The notes: generated from the letters alone by a model not told the origin. Counted from the first letter of the stretch, positions 33,580 through 43,498 are shown. The stretch is 64,000 nucleotides of DNA from Algoriphagus alkaliphilus (GCF_900103735.1 NZ_FMXE01000006.1:124001-188000), one strand, 5' to 3'. Numbers and translations: made by a program.

Positions 33580-34422
33580 TTAAAAGGATTTGATTTCCAA
33601 ACCTCCGAAGAGAATCGTGCCTTTCAGAACCACGACTTTATTCGGATCTACACCACCTTCTCTGAAATATCGCTTGTCCTCAATACCTGCGGCAATGTTG
33701 GTAATCTCAGTACGGATATCCCAGTGTGGCGGTACGACCATTTTCACACCTCCAAAGATAATATCTACCTGAATGGTGATCACTCCATTGAAATCTGCTG
33801 AGGTCAAGTCCAAATCTATCCCGCCAAATGCGGCGGTAATTTTTCCTCCTTCAAAATTTTTGGTCATCAACTTCCTGTTCACTCCGCTGAAAATCGCATC
33901 AATATTCAAACGATCGGAGAATGCCGTACCCGTAGTCCTGGTAAATCCTGAAGTTGATTTGGCTCCCTGAGCAAAAGAAGAAGAGGGTTCATTTTCTCCA
34001 ACAACCTTAGCTTCTTCAACATAAGTTTTCGAATATCCCGTGTTAGCCTGTCGCTTACTTTCCCAATCTCGTCGGACGTTTTCCAGCACTTTGTTCTCCC
34101 GTTGCTTTTGGAAAATCAAGTAGATACCCAAGGCTATCAATCCCAAAGGCCAAATGTATTGGCTTAGCCCAAAGTCAAAGTCAAATTCATTCCTCAATAA
34201 AAAATAGGCTCCAAGGAAAAGCAATACAAATCCAAAGAAGCTTTTAAACTCATGTTTGATTATTGCAAAAGTGCCGATTGCTATTAAAATCATCGGCCAG
34301 GTAGTAACCCAACCCGGGATAAAAACCCCTGCTTTTCTCAATAAAAGGATGATGCCTATTCCGAGGATAATGAATCCGAAAGCGATATTTCCGTCATTGT
34401 TTTTAGGCTTAAATTCGTTCAT
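33580..34422 (-). CDS. LiaF-like membrane protein
   Basis: The protein has 280 residues. Four short spans (about 10-30, 37-55, 58-75, 85-105) match the LiaI/LiaF-type 4TM region (DUF5668), then a basic linker follows. A C-terminal beta-helix-like domain has FEGGKITAAFGGIDLDLT and KGTILFGGLEIKSF. In Firmicutes LiaF restrains the LiaRS cell-envelope stress system. Here the gene precedes a LytS/LytTR pair on the same strand, so an analogous sensor module is plausible but unproven. Confidence 0.86.
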   Translation of the reverse strand: MNEFKPKNNDGNIAFGFIILGIGIILLLRKAGVFIPGWVTTWPMILIAIGTFAIIKHEFKSFFGFVLLFLGAYFLLRNEFDFDFGLSQYIWPLGLIALGIYLIFQKQRENKVLENVRRDWESKRQANTGYSKTYVEEAKVVGENEPSSSFAQGAKSTSGFTRTTGTAFSDRLNIDAIFSGVNRKLMTKNFEGGKITAAFGGIDLDLTSADFNGVITIQVDIIFGGVKMVVPPHWDIRTEITNIAAGIEDKRYFREGGVDPNKVVVLKGTILFGGLEIKSF

Positions 34423-34558
34423 GGCTTTTGTGTTAAAATGATGATCAAAAGTACAGCAAGCGGTATTCAGCCGGAATAAGCAATAGGCAAAGCTTAAAAA
34501 AAAGTCGGTGAAGTAGGAGAATTAGTCGGTAAAATTGCAGCTCGGGTTTTCACCGATC

Positions 34559-35236
34559 CTATTTTTCCCTGGAAAGCAAAAAATTCGCGTACTCCAAATC
34601 CTCAGGAGTAGTGATTTTGATGTTTTCGGGATTGCCTTGAATCAGGCTTACTTTCCATCCCTGATGTTCATACACTGTGGCATCATCAGTAAATTTGGGT
34701 AGCTCGTCCACCTCGAAAGCCTTTTTGATCTTACCGATCTGAAAAGTCTGCGGAGTCTGAACCAAACGAAACAATTGTCGCTCCTGAAATTTACTGGCTC
34801 CATTTCCCGATACCTTTCGAAGTGAATCCTTCAGATCCACTACTGCAATTGCACTTCCGGATTTCTCTGCCCGCGAAAAGCTTTCAATGATCACTTCATT
34901 TTTCACAAAAGGTCTAACTCCATCGTGAATAGCTACCAACCCATCCTCAAATGGAAGTGCATTTAGCCCGTTTTTAACAGATTGGAATCGGGAAGTCCCA
35001 CCCGCAATCACATGATGTACAAGTGAAAATTTGAATTTATCACATAGATTTTTCCAAATGGAAAAATCACTCTCCGGTAAAACCAAAATCAAAAAAGTGC
35101 TGGGATCAGCCTCATAGAATTTTTCAAGCGTATGCATCAGTACAGGTTTCCCACCTATAGGCAAATATTGCTTGGGAACAGGTCCACCCATTCGGCTACC
35201 TCTTCCTCCGGCCACCACAACTGCTGCTCTATTCAT
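34559..35236 (-). CDS. ispD: 2-C-methyl-D-erythritol 4-phosphate cytidylyltransferase
   Basis: This 225-residue enzyme of the MEP isoprenoid pathway joins CTP to MEP. Signatures are VVAGGRGSRMGGPVPKQYLP at the start, VAIHDGVRPFV near residue 98 and LVQTPQTFQ near 155. ATG 35236 begins eight residues inside the longest frame, which would start at TTG and lacks conserved residues there. Length is normal. It is not clustered with other MEP genes here. Confidence 0.94.
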   Translation of the reverse strand: MNRAAVVVAGGRGSRMGGPVPKQYLPIGGKPVLMHTLEKFYEADPSTFLILVLPESDFSIWKNLCDKFKFSLVHHVIAGGTSRFQSVKNGLNALPFEDGLVAIHDGVRPFVKNEVIIESFSRAEKSGSAIAVVDLKDSLRKVSGNGASKFQERQLFRLVQTPQTFQIGKIKKAFEVDELPKFTDDATVYEHQGWKVSLIQGNPENIKITTPEDLEYANFLLSREK

Positions 35237-35393
35237 CAGGGGGTTTTTAAAATTAATCAAAAAGAAATTGGAAGGTAATGACCAAACCTGAGTTTTGAAA
35301 ACTGGTCAAAACCCAAAGAGATTTTTTTTTGATTTTATATCCTGTTGGAATCTTTGTCATTTTCTTAACAGATCCCCGGAAATAATAAAAGCG

Positions 35394-35421
35394 TAAAAAA
35401 AGCCCCTTTCGGAGCTTTTTA
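35394..35421 (-). terminator. Terminator of queA
   Basis: Read on the minus strand, AAAAAGCTCC-GAAA-GGGGCTTTTTTT makes a stem with one mismatch and a T-rich tail just after the queA stop. Confidence 0.8.
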
Positions 35422-35425
35422 TTTT

Positions 35426-36475
35426 TTAGAGAATCAACATCGCGTCTCCGTAAGAGAAGAAACGATATTTTTCCTTGATGGCTTCTCTGTAAGCCTTCAT
35501 CACCAAATCATATCCTCCAAATGCAGAAGCTGTCATGAGGAGAGTGGATTCCGGTAAGTGGAAATTCGTGATCAATGAATTAGCAATCTTGAATTCATAA
35601 GGAGGGATGATAAACTTATCAGTCCATCCGGTGCTTTCTTTAAGTCTTCCGCCGGCTGTAACAGAAGATTCGATGGTTTTCAGTGAAGTCGTTCCAACTG
35701 CAACTACTCTCTTTTTAGCATCGAGTGCTTCATTCACCAACTTTACCGTATTAGCTGGAATGTTGTAATTCTCGGAGTCCATCTTGTGCTTGGTCAGGTC
35801 TTCCACGTCCACCTGACGGAAAGTGCCTAATCCCACGTGAAGCGTGATTGGTGTCACTTCAACACCTTTCAGTTCCAGTCTCTTCAGCAATTGCGGCGTA
35901 AAATGAAGTCCTGCAGTAGGCGCAGCTACGGCACCAACATTTTTTGCAAAGACAGTCTGATATCTTTCTCTGTCTTCAGGCTCGATTTTTCGCTCGATGA
36001 TATCTTTCAAAAGAGGAGTCTCACCCAGTGTGTCGATCGTTTTCTCGAATTCATCGTGATTGCCGTCAAAAAGGAATCGGATCGTACGGCCTCTTGAGGT
36101 CGTATTATCAATAACTTCAGCCACCAAGTCACTGTCACCGAAATAAAGCTTATTTCCAACACGTATTTTTCTGGCAGGATCTACCAATACATCCCAAAGT
36201 CTCAATTCCGGATTGAGTTCTCTCAATAGGAATACTTCAATTTTGGCACCGGTCTTTTCTTTATTCCCATACAATCTGGCCGGGAACACTTTGGTATCAT
36301 TGGTTACGAATACGTCACCTTCCTCAAAGTATTCAAGAATGTCCTTGAAAATTCTGTGTTCGATTTGGCCTGTCTTCCGATGAACCACCATAAGACGTGA
36401 ATCGTCTCGGTTTTCAGTTGGATAAAGAGAAATTAGTTTCTTGGGGACGTCAAATTTGAAGTCTGATAATTTCAT
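35426..36475 (-). CDS. queA: tRNA preQ1(34) S-adenosylmethionine ribosyltransferase-isomerase
   Basis: The protein has 349 residues. QueA moves the ribosyl part of SAM to preQ1 in tRNA, the penultimate step of queuosine synthesis. Family signatures: [18 protein letters not shown] at the start, [31 protein letters not shown] near residue 205, and [15 protein letters not shown] near the end. Length is typical. It has a dedicated terminator and is divergent from the MacB-like permease; no other queuosine genes are nearby. Confidence 0.96.
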   Translation of the reverse strand: MKLSDFKFDVPKKLISLYPTENRDDSRLMVVHRKTGQIEHRIFKDILEYFEEGDVFVTNDTKVFPARLYGNKEKTGAKIEVFLLRELNPELRLWDVLVDPARKIRVGNKLYFGDSDLVAEVIDNTTSRGRTIRFLFDGNHDEFEKTIDTLGETPLLKDIIERKIEPEDRERYQTVFAKNVGAVAAPTAGLHFTPQLLKRLELKGVEVTPITLHVGLGTFRQVDVEDLTKHKMDSENYNIPANTVKLVNEALDAKKRVVAVGTTSLKTIESSVTAGGRLKESTGWTDKFIIPPYEFKIANSLITNFHLPESTLLMTASAFGGYDLVMKAYREAIKEKYRFFSYGDAMLIL

Positions 36476-36601
36476 ATTGGAGCTTTAGGAATCTTACTCG
36501 ATATTGTGACTCTGTGAATTGCTTTAAAAAATGCAAAGTTAATAACAATAATGCCCAATTTCAGCTAACTTGACAAATTGTTTTAACCAACTATTAAAAG
36601 C

Positions 36602-37849
36602 ATGCTGTTTTTCCAACTCACATGGGAAAGTTTTCGCTTCGCCATCTCCGCCCTTAAATCCAACCTTACCCGTACTATTCTGTCCCTATTGGGCGTAACA
36701 GTGGGTATTTTCGCAATTATTGCAGTATTCACTTTGGTGGATTCCCTAGAGGGGAAAATAAAATCATCATTTGCCTTTTTAGGAACAAATGTGATCCGGG
36801 TAGATCGCTTTCCATTTGCCAATGGACCTCAAAATTACCCTTGGTGGAAATATTTTCGCAGACCCCCTGCAACCTTGGCTGAGTATAAATTCATTGCCCC
36901 CAGACTAAAAAACGCTGAAGGAGTAACCATATCCGCTTCATCCAATGCTACAATTCAGGCAGGAAGTAATGCCTTTGAGGGCATGTCATTAACTGGCGTT
37001 GAATACACTTACCAAGACGTTTTTGAAGTTGCATTGGAAGAAGGGAGGTATTTTTCGGAGTCCGAAATCAATGCATCCCGAAATCTGGCGATTTTAGGGA
37101 AAAAGATTGCCAATTCGCTTTATCCAAACCAACCGGCCTTAGGGAAGGAGGTTAAAATCAAAGGAATGAAATTTACTGTAATCGGGATTTTTGAAGAGGA
37201 AGGGGAAGGTTTTCTTGATCTCCCATCCAAAGACCAGGCTTGTCTGATTCCCTATGGTGCTTTTAATAAAATGTATTACACCGGCAGAAATGGACTTGAG
37301 CCAACCATTGCCGCCAAAGGACTGGAAACTGACATTGGGTTGGTAGCACTTGAAAATGAAATCACAGGTTTGCTCCGGGCCAAGCGCGGCCTTAAACCCA
37401 GTCAGGAGGATAATTTTTCGCTTAACAAAACAGAATTTATCCAAAATGCCATAGGATCTATTTTCGACGTAATATCAGTAGCTGGGTGGGTTATAGGTGG
37501 ATTTTCTATTTTGGTAGGTGGATTTGGGATCGCCAACATCATGTTTGTCTCCGTAAGGGAGCGAACCAATATCATTGGAATCCAAAAATCACTGGGAGCA
37601 AAAAATTATTTCATCCTCTTTCAGTTTTTATTTGAAGCGGTTTGCTTGAGTTTGATAGGAGGCATTGCCGGGATTCTTCTGGTTTACATATTAAGCTTTA
37701 TCCCACTTGGAAGTCTGGAATTGATCTTGTCGGTTAACAATGTAATTCTGGGTTTGGGTGTTTCGTCCATTATCGGTGTGGTAGCTGGAATTGTACCTGC
37801 TACACTTGCCGCAAGAATGGATCCCGTCGAGGCTATCCGGACAACCTAA
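36602..37849 (+). CDS. MacB/FtsX-type ABC transporter permease
   Basis: The 415 residues start with one membrane span (about 20-45), then a MacB-PCD periplasmic domain, then three C-terminal FtsX spans. NLTRTILSLLGVTVGIFAI and VSVRERTNIIGIQKSLGAK are typical. Such permeases work with a separate LolD/MacB-type ATPase for export of lipids, lipoproteins or drugs. No ATPase gene is adjacent here, so the partner must lie elsewhere. It is monocistronic and ends at a bidirectional terminator shared with recA. Confidence 0.88.
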   Translation: MLFFQLTWESFRFAISALKSNLTRTILSLLGVTVGIFAIIAVFTLVDSLEGKIKSSFAFLGTNVIRVDRFPFANGPQNYPWWKYFRRPPATLAEYKFIAPRLKNAEGVTISASSNATIQAGSNAFEGMSLTGVEYTYQDVFEVALEEGRYFSESEINASRNLAILGKKIANSLYPNQPALGKEVKIKGMKFTVIGIFEEEGEGFLDLPSKDQACLIPYGAFNKMYYTGRNGLEPTIAAKGLETDIGLVALENEITGLLRAKRGLKPSQEDNFSLNKTEFIQNAIGSIFDVISVAGWVIGGFSILVGGFGIANIMFVSVRERTNIIGIQKSLGAKNYFILFQFLFEAVCLSLIGGIAGILLVYILSFIPLGSLELILSVNNVILGLGVSSIIGVVAGIVPATLAARMDPVEAIRTT

Positions 37850-37869
37850 AAAATATGATAATTGTAATC

Positions 37870-37897
37870 AAAAAAGGAGGCGCTTGCCTCCTTTTTT
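37870..37897. terminator. Bidirectional terminator between permease gene and recA
   Basis: AAAAAAGGAGGC and GCCTCCTTTTTT form a perfect 12-bp stem around a GCTT loop, so it works for both convergent genes. Confidence 0.92.
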
Positions 37898-37916
37898 GAT
37901 TGATATCTGGATTGAG

Positions 37917-38945
37917 TTATTCTTCGATTGAAATGGTTGGTTCGGTGGGAAGGAGGCCTGAAGCCGACTTAATCTTTCCTTCCAGCTCTTCCATTAACTC
38001 CGGATTATCCAAAAGCAGATTTTTTACTGAATCTCTTCCCTGTCCAAGTTTTTCTCCATTATAAGAAAACCAAGAACCAGCCTTTTTAATGATTTCAAAC
38101 TCGACACCCAGGTCAATAATCTCCCCCACTTTAGAGATCCCCTGACCATACATGATGTCAAATTCCACTACTTTAAACGGTGGCGCAACTTTGTTTTTTA
38201 CCACTTTCACTCTTGTCCTGTTTCCAAGAATATTGTCAGGACCATCTTTGATCTGACCCACACGACGGATATCCAGACGGACGGATGCGTAGAATTTTAG
38301 CGCATTACCACCTGTAGTAGTCTCGGGGCTACCAAACATCACTCCGATTTTATCACGAAGCTGATTGATAAAAACGCAAGAACATCCGGTCTTGTGAATC
38401 GCTCCGGTAAGCTTCCTGAGGGCTTGAGACATCAATCTCGCCTGTAATCCCATTTTGCTTTCGCCCATCTCACCTTCCAATTCACCCTTTGGAACCAAGG
38501 CTGCCACAGAGTCAATCACAATAATGTCGATGGCCCCGGATCGGATCAAGTGTTCGGCGATTTCAAGTGCCTGCTCACCATTATCCGGCTGAGAGATCAA
38601 CAAATTTTCGGTATCGATCCCGAGTTTCTCTGCATAGCTCTTGTCAAAGGCATGTTCGGCATCAATAAATGCCGCCAGACCTCCTGCCTTTTGGGCCTCA
38701 GCTATGCAATGAAGAGTTAAAGTAGTTTTACCTGAAGACTCCGGTCCATAAATTTCGATAACTCGTCCACGAGGAATTCCTCCAATTCCAAGGGCCATAT
38801 CCAAACCCAAGGAACCTGTAGAAATCGCAGGAATATCTAAAACTTTGTTATCACTTAGCTTCATTACGGTGCCTTTTCCGTATGTCTTTTCTAGCTTATC
38901 GATTGTAAGCTGTAAAGCTTTCAGTTTTTCTGCGTTGTTACTCAT
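37917..38945 (-). CDS. recA: Recombinase RecA
   Basis: The protein has 342 residues. Walker A is [11 protein letters not shown]; the L1/L2 loop regions are [21 protein letters not shown] and [15 protein letters not shown]. RecA polymerises on single-stranded DNA and drives homologous recombination and the SOS response. Length is typical, and the C-terminus is acidic as usual. It is monocistronic. No clear LexA box is seen upstream, though Bacteroidota SOS boxes differ from the E. coli form. Confidence 0.97.
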   Translation of the reverse strand: MSNNAEKLKALQLTIDKLEKTYGKGTVMKLSDNKVLDIPAISTGSLGLDMALGIGGIPRGRVIEIYGPESSGKTTLTLHCIAEAQKAGGLAAFIDAEHAFDKSYAEKLGIDTENLLISQPDNGEQALEIAEHLIRSGAIDIIVIDSVAALVPKGELEGEMGESKMGLQARLMSQALRKLTGAIHKTGCSCVFINQLRDKIGVMFGSPETTTGGNALKFYASVRLDIRRVGQIKDGPDNILGNRTRVKVVKNKVAPPFKVVEFDIMYGQGISKVGEIIDLGVEFEIIKKAGSWFSYNGEKLGQGRDSVKNLLLDNPELMEELEGKIKSASGLLPTEPTISIEE

Positions 38946-39126
38946 AAGTTCAAAATTGTAAAAGATTCAAATGTTGTTGAAATTAACGAAAGACGAAGGC
39001 ATAACCAAAATGGAATACGCTATTGTTTCAGATAGCCAAATTCGTACTTTTATTCAGTCGAATGATTCTTTTTTTCGTAATACCTTTCAAATCGACCAAA
39101 AATTGTCAGGTATTGTCAAACATTTA

Positions 39127-39915
39127 ATGAAAACCTGTCTCAACATCCTCTTTCTTTTATTCGCAACGATTACCGTCTCTTTTAGTCAAAGTGGCCAAAA
39201 AAACACTGCATTCACTTTTGGAGAAGAATTGCAATTTGATGTGACTTATGGCTGGCTAAATTTAGCCGAAGCCAAACTACAGATCCACAGAAGGGTGGTA
39301 AATGAGAATTCCCGCCCACATTATAAAATAGATGCCTTCGGAAAAACGAAAGGAGCTGCGACCATATTCGGTCGTGTAAATGACAATTGGGGTACTCATT
39401 TAGACACTGGCACACTTCTTCCCTCACTTTCCTATCGATTCATAGAGGAAGGAAAATACCGTAAAAATGAAAAGGTCTTTTTTGATCAGCAAAATAAAAA
39501 GGCTAAAATGGAACTCTATGATCGGGATAATCGCACCCTGAAAGAAACCAAATTGTATAATTTACCCGGACAAGTACAGGATTTGGTGAGTGGGTTTTAC
39601 CTTCTCAGAACCATGGATCTCACCAATTTGAAAAAAGGACATCAGATTTTAATCACGGGTTTTTTTGATAAAGAAATATATAACCTAAAATTAATATACG
39701 AAGGTACCGAACAGATTCAAACCAGCCTCGGCTTGAAGGAAACCTATATCTTTTCTCCACAAATGCCCCCAAATAAACTCTTTCGAGGGGATTATCCCGT
39801 CAAAGTATGGGTCACGAAGGATGAAAACAAAATACCTGTTAAGATCAAAGCCAACCTTTTTATAGGCTCCTTGAATATGGACATCTCCTCAGCTAAAGGA
39901 TTGAGGAATAATTAA
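39127..39915 (+). CDS. DUF3108-domain exported protein
   Basis: This 262-residue protein has a signal peptide (MKTCLNILFLLFATITVSFSQS). The DUF3108 fold is a beta-rich periplasmic domain with FTFGEELQFDVTYGWLNLAEAK and a late KVWVTKDENKIPVKIKA. The family is typically periplasmic and of unknown function. I choose ATG 39127 because it starts the signal peptide; an upstream ATG at 38971 adds 52 unrelated residues. It is transcribed away from recA. Confidence 0.85.
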   Translation: MKTCLNILFLLFATITVSFSQSGQKNTAFTFGEELQFDVTYGWLNLAEAKLQIHRRVVNENSRPHYKIDAFGKTKGAATIFGRVNDNWGTHLDTGTLLPSLSYRFIEEGKYRKNEKVFFDQQNKKAKMELYDRDNRTLKETKLYNLPGQVQDLVSGFYLLRTMDLTNLKKGHQILITGFFDKEIYNLKLIYEGTEQIQTSLGLKETYIFSPQMPPNKLFRGDYPVKVWVTKDENKIPVKIKANLFIGSLNMDISSAKGLRNN

Positions 39916-40067
39916 TTAACATTCAATTAATATTCAGGTAACATTGCGGGAATAAAGTTGATCATTCCTTGAAATTCTTAGGAATCCTAAGTGATTTGCC
40001 AATTTTTGTTTGGTTCCAATCCTCATTTATTCACTAATTTTAAACGAACATTAAAAGCAATTCCTCC

Positions 40068-40757
40068 ATGAGCGAAAAGCAAAAGATTAAAGTTCTCATT
40101 GTAGATGACGAACCGGACATCGTAGAGATCTTAAAATATAACCTTCAAAAAGAAGGGTATGAAGTAGCCACGGCAGAAGATGGAATCAAAGGCGTCAAGG
40201 TCGCCACAAAGTTTCAGCCTGATGTAATCTTGCTAGATATCATGATGCCCAATCAGGATGGTGTGGAAACCTGTCTTCAAATCCGCCAAATTCCGGAATT
40301 GAAAAATACCTTCATCATATTCCTGACTGCCAGAATGGAAGAATACTCAGAGGTGGCAGCATTTGATGTTGGTGCAGATGACTACATCACCAAACCTATC
40401 AAGCCAAGAGCATTGATGAGCAGAATCTCGGCACTGTTCAGAAGAGAATCAAAAAAAGAGCAAGAACAAATTCAGATAAAAGTCAAAGACCTGACTATTG
40501 ACCGGGGAAGCTATACCATCGATAAGTCAGGCAAAACGATCACTTTACCCAAGAAGGAATTCGAACTGTTGTATTTCCTTGCCAAAAACCCTAATATGGT
40601 TTTCAGTAGAGACGAATTGCTTCACAATATCTGGGGTTCCGATGTGTTTGTATTGGCCCGCACGGTCGATGTACACATCCGAAAAGTCCGCGAAAAGATC
40701 GGTGAAGACTATATCTCTACAGTGAAAGGCGTAGGATACAAGTTCGATTTGGGATAA
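40068..40757 (+). CDS. OmpR-family response regulator
   Basis: The protein has 229 residues. The receiver has DDEPDIVEIL, phospho-acceptor Asp near 57 in VILLDIMMPN, and Lys in ITKPIKP. The C-terminal winged helix (about 130-229) ends in VRGVGYKFD-type sequence (VKGVGYKFDLG), and TVDVHIRKVREKIG is the recognition segment. It resembles RprY/PhoB-type regulators of this phylum. It is cotranscribed with the kinase gene, one base apart. Confidence 0.94.
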   Translation: MSEKQKIKVLIVDDEPDIVEILKYNLQKEGYEVATAEDGIKGVKVATKFQPDVILLDIMMPNQDGVETCLQIRQIPELKNTFIIFLTARMEEYSEVAAFDVGADDYITKPIKPRALMSRISALFRRESKKEQEQIQIKVKDLTIDRGSYTIDKSGKTITLPKKEFELLYFLAKNPNMVFSRDELLHNIWGSDVFVLARTVDVHIRKVREKIGEDYISTVKGVGYKFDLG

Positions 40758-40758
40758 A

Positions 40759-41850
40759 ATGCTGACAAATTCTAGGGGAATATCATTGATTTTGGCATTT
40801 GCCATTTCTGCCCTTGTGGCTGCATTTCTCTCTTTGATGCCTGACACCAATCTGACCATTTTGGTGGTTGCTTGGGGCCTTTCTTTTTCCGTATCGTACT
40901 TATTAATTACGATTACACTTGAATTTCTGGTCTTTCGTGAAATCGGGAACATTTACTCTCTGTTAGAAAAAATCCAGAAAAAAGATCTCTTCGAGATCAG
41001 TGATAAATCCATCAAATCATCTTCTCTTTCTCCCTTACGGAAAATAAATTCCGTGATCAACTCGTACGCTTTGGCAAGGCAAAAAGAGATCGAAACGCTG
41101 CAAAAAACCGCTGAATTTCGAAAAGAATTTATTGCTGATATCTCCCATGAGCTGAAAACACCTATTTTTTCAGCGCAGGGCTACATTCATACACTCCTTG
41201 ATGGAGCAATTGAGGATAAGCAAGTGCGGTTGAAATTTTTGAAGCGTGCCGCAAAAAGCCTGGATTCGCTTGACGTGCTGGTCCAGGATCTGCTGACCTT
41301 GAATCAGATGGAAAGTGGGGTGATCAAGTTTATTTTCACGGAATTTGATCTGAAACTACTCATCGAAGAAGTCATCGAGGAACTGGAGCACAAAGCCAGC
41401 AAACGTAAAATTAAGATTGATTTCACTTTCGATCACGAAAAAAACTACATCACCAAAGCCGATCACCAAAAGATCTACCGGGTCTGTCAAAACCTGATCT
41501 ACAATGCCGTCAAATACAATCATGACGGAGGAGAAGTAAAAGTCTCCCTCAAAGCCAGCAAAACAAATATTCAGGTGGACATCAAAGATGATGGACATGG
41601 TATACCTCCGGATGACCTGAAGCGGATCTTTGAGCGATTCTATCGCGTGGAGAAGAGCCGAAACAAAAAAGAAGGCGGAACAGGTCTTGGATTGGCGATC
41701 GTCAAGCATATTCTAGAAGGCCACCAAAGCAAAATATCAGTGAGTTCGACCGTGGGTAAAGGCTCAATGTTTAGCTTTTCGCTACCCTTGATTAAAGACA
41801 AGAAAACCTTGGAAAGGGAATTGGCCGAATCCAAATCACTCACTCCTTAA
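40759..41850 (+). CDS. PhoR-like sensor histidine kinase
   Basis: The protein has 363 residues. Two membrane spans lie at about 5-25 and 32-55 with almost no periplasmic loop. A HAMP-like linker leads to HisKA with DISHELKTPIFSAQGYIHT (His is the acceptor), and to the ATPase domain with NLIYNAVKYN, DDGHGIPPDDL and GGTGLGLAIVKHI. No PAS domain is seen, which suggests sensing in or near the membrane. Its stop overlaps the convergent DUF3037 stop by 4 bases (TTAA). Confidence 0.93.
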   Translation: MLTNSRGISLILAFAISALVAAFLSLMPDTNLTILVVAWGLSFSVSYLLITITLEFLVFREIGNIYSLLEKIQKKDLFEISDKSIKSSSLSPLRKINSVINSYALARQKEIETLQKTAEFRKEFIADISHELKTPIFSAQGYIHTLLDGAIEDKQVRLKFLKRAAKSLDSLDVLVQDLLTLNQMESGVIKFIFTEFDLKLLIEEVIEELEHKASKRKIKIDFTFDHEKNYITKADHQKIYRVCQNLIYNAVKYNHDGGEVKVSLKASKTNIQVDIKDDGHGIPPDDLKRIFERFYRVEKSRNKKEGGTGLGLAIVKHILEGHQSKISVSSTVGKGSMFSFSLPLIKDKKTLERELAESKSLTP

Positions 41851-42230
41851 AAAACATACTCCTCCATTAGACTTGCCAAGGATTCTTCCAAATCCAAGGT
41901 AAATCCTGAATGCGGACGGGAAGTCTGCAGCATGGAACTTCGGATGGAAGTCAGCCAGCGAAACCGAGACGCAGCGTCCTGAAGCGAAATCGGATTTCCA
42001 CCCTTTTCCCCTGCACAGATTTTCTCAAAGGAATCCAAATAGCTACGATATAAATCAAAATCAGCATCAGGATCCAAAGCCAGAAGTTTGCCTTCATTCA
42101 AGCGTATCTGACAACGGATGAAATTTTGCCGCTTGCAGCAGACCACCACCCCTACATTGACAAATTCTTCCCGCTCCACCTTAGGTACAATACGGACAAT
42201 GGCATATTCAAATAAGTGCTTTCCTTGCAT
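41847..42230 (-). CDS. DUF3037-family protein, partner of the HipA-like kinase
   Basis: This 127-residue soluble protein carries the DUF3037 pattern FEYAIVRIVPKVEREEFVNVGVV and cysteine-containing CCKRQNFI. Length is typical. The function is unknown. It starts 23 bases inside the end of the HipA-like kinase gene on the same strand, so the two are translationally linked; this pair recurs in other bacteria as far as I recall. The convergent two-component kinase shares its 4-base stop. Confidence 0.84.
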   Translation of the reverse strand: MQGKHLFEYAIVRIVPKVEREEFVNVGVVVCCKRQNFIRCQIRLNEGKLLALDPDADFDLYRSYLDSFEKICAGEKGGNPISLQDAASRFRWLTSIRSSMLQTSRPHSGFTLDLEESLASLMEEYVF

Positions 42231-43011
42231 CGTTGGCTTGAATTAAAAACACGTGGGAATGGGCCAGTCTCATCTTCAAAAAGGAATCATACACTTCCCT
42301 GGCTTCTTGGGCCGTCTCGGTATCACGTGATGCCAGAATCCACTCATCCGGCACCAGTTCCAAAACCTGATCAATGACTTCATGCGTAATCAGGGACTTC
42401 ATTTCAGCATCTACTCGATCCAGCTCAGAAGCTCTTGGAAGCAGCACATGATCTTGGACCATCGCAAATGGGCTCAGCGCATGCTTCTCCCAATTGTCCC
42501 AAGAATGATGGAAAACCAAAGAAGCTCCGTGGTCGATCAACCAGAGTTCCCGATTCCAGATCAGCAGATTGGTATTGCGAAAGGTGCGATCTACGTTGGT
42601 AATCCAAGCATCAAACCAGACGATTTGGGAAGCGAGGTATTCATCCACTTTTGATGCTCCGGGATCAAATGTCATAGCTTTGGACAGAAAGTGGAGTGCT
42701 AGATTCAAGCCTTGACTGCTTTTGAGCAAATCCTGGATTTCTTCGTCTCCTTCTGAGTTGCCAAATGCCGAATCCAAATTTGCAAACACTATCTCCGGCA
42801 CTTTGAACCCAACCCGTCTTGCCAGCTCCCCTCCGATCACCTCGGCGATCAGGGCTTTCTCCCGCTGTCCGGCACCTTTGAATTTGAGCACATAATTGAA
42901 TCCGTCATCCGCTTCAGCCAATGCCGGCAATGAGCCGCCTTCTCGCAGCGGCATGACATAGCGTGTGACATTGACTTGGCGTGGGGAGTAAAGGGAATTC
43001 GTATTCGACAT
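42208..43011 (-). CDS. HipA-like kinase
   Basis: The protein has 267 residues with a PI3/4-kinase-like HipA fold without the HipA N-terminal extension. A glycine-rich N-lobe has YVLKFKGAGQREKALIAEVI. The catalytic loop is WITNVDRTFRNTNLLI, with Asp141 as the likely base and Asn148. The metal-binding Asp160 lies in LWLIDHGASL. HipA phosphorylates glutamyl-tRNA synthetase and induces persistence; the target of this shorter family is unknown. No hipB-like antitoxin is adjacent. ATG 43011 (MSNTNS) is used; an upstream start would add 14 weakly conserved residues. Confidence 0.85.
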   Translation of the reverse strand: MSNTNSLYSPRQVNVTRYVMPLREGGSLPALAEADDGFNYVLKFKGAGQREKALIAEVIGGELARRVGFKVPEIVFANLDSAFGNSEGDEEIQDLLKSSQGLNLALHFLSKAMTFDPGASKVDEYLASQIVWFDAWITNVDRTFRNTNLLIWNRELWLIDHGASLVFHHSWDNWEKHALSPFAMVQDHVLLPRASELDRVDAEMKSLITHEVIDQVLELVPDEWILASRDTETAQEAREVYDSFLKMRLAHSHVFLIQANDARKALI

Positions 43012-43498
43012 TTTCAAACTTTTATAGAAACAAAGAAAAGCCGAAAACTTCAAAAAGGCTTGAAAGCTTAGAAATATCTACTTGTGTTTTTACCAATGAA
43101 AGACTTATGATATTTCTCTTTTAAACTCAGCAGAAATGACCGATGTGCTCCAAAAAAGCTTTAGCTTTTTTTTTGCGCTCTTGGAAAGGCTTGTTTCCTG
43201 TTTAATCTCTGAAGTTCTTTTAGCAATTGATTCTGCCATTGCTCTATGTTCTTTGCGCAATCTTTGCGGTTAAAAAAAGTGCTTAAAGCTAGGCGGAGGT
43301 TGGAAGATTTTTCTGAGTGCCAATGATGGTGTTGAATAGATTGCTTCGGGATCACAGACCTGAAAAATGATTTAACAAACAAAAAGATCCCTAGCAATGA
43401 CGCGGTCCATAACAGTCATTCCTCATTTGCAAATCCTAAATTTTCCTCACCTGTAAAGTCAATTCCTGCCCCCATTTTTTTCCGACTCGTCAAATGCC
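43012..43498. other. Divergent gene-free region
   Basis: The stretch between the HipA-like and RluA-type genes contains a near-perfect AAAAAAGCT-TT-AGCTTTTTT palindrome at about 43151-43170 and a run TTTGCGCAATCTTTGCGG at about 43251 that looks like a widespread intergenic repeat. A 78-residue minus-strand ORF (43161-43397) has no recognisable protein pattern and is probably noise. Confidence 0.5.

Noticed and set aside
42208..43011. A classical HipBA toxin-antitoxin system
   Set aside because: No HipB-like helix-turn-helix gene is adjacent, and the kinase lacks the HipA N-terminal part; only the DUF3037 gene is linked.
43161..43397. Minus-strand ORF of 78 residues between the HipA-like and RluA-type genes
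   Set aside because: Composition is odd, it contains a palindrome and an intergenic-repeat-like run, and no protein family is recognised.
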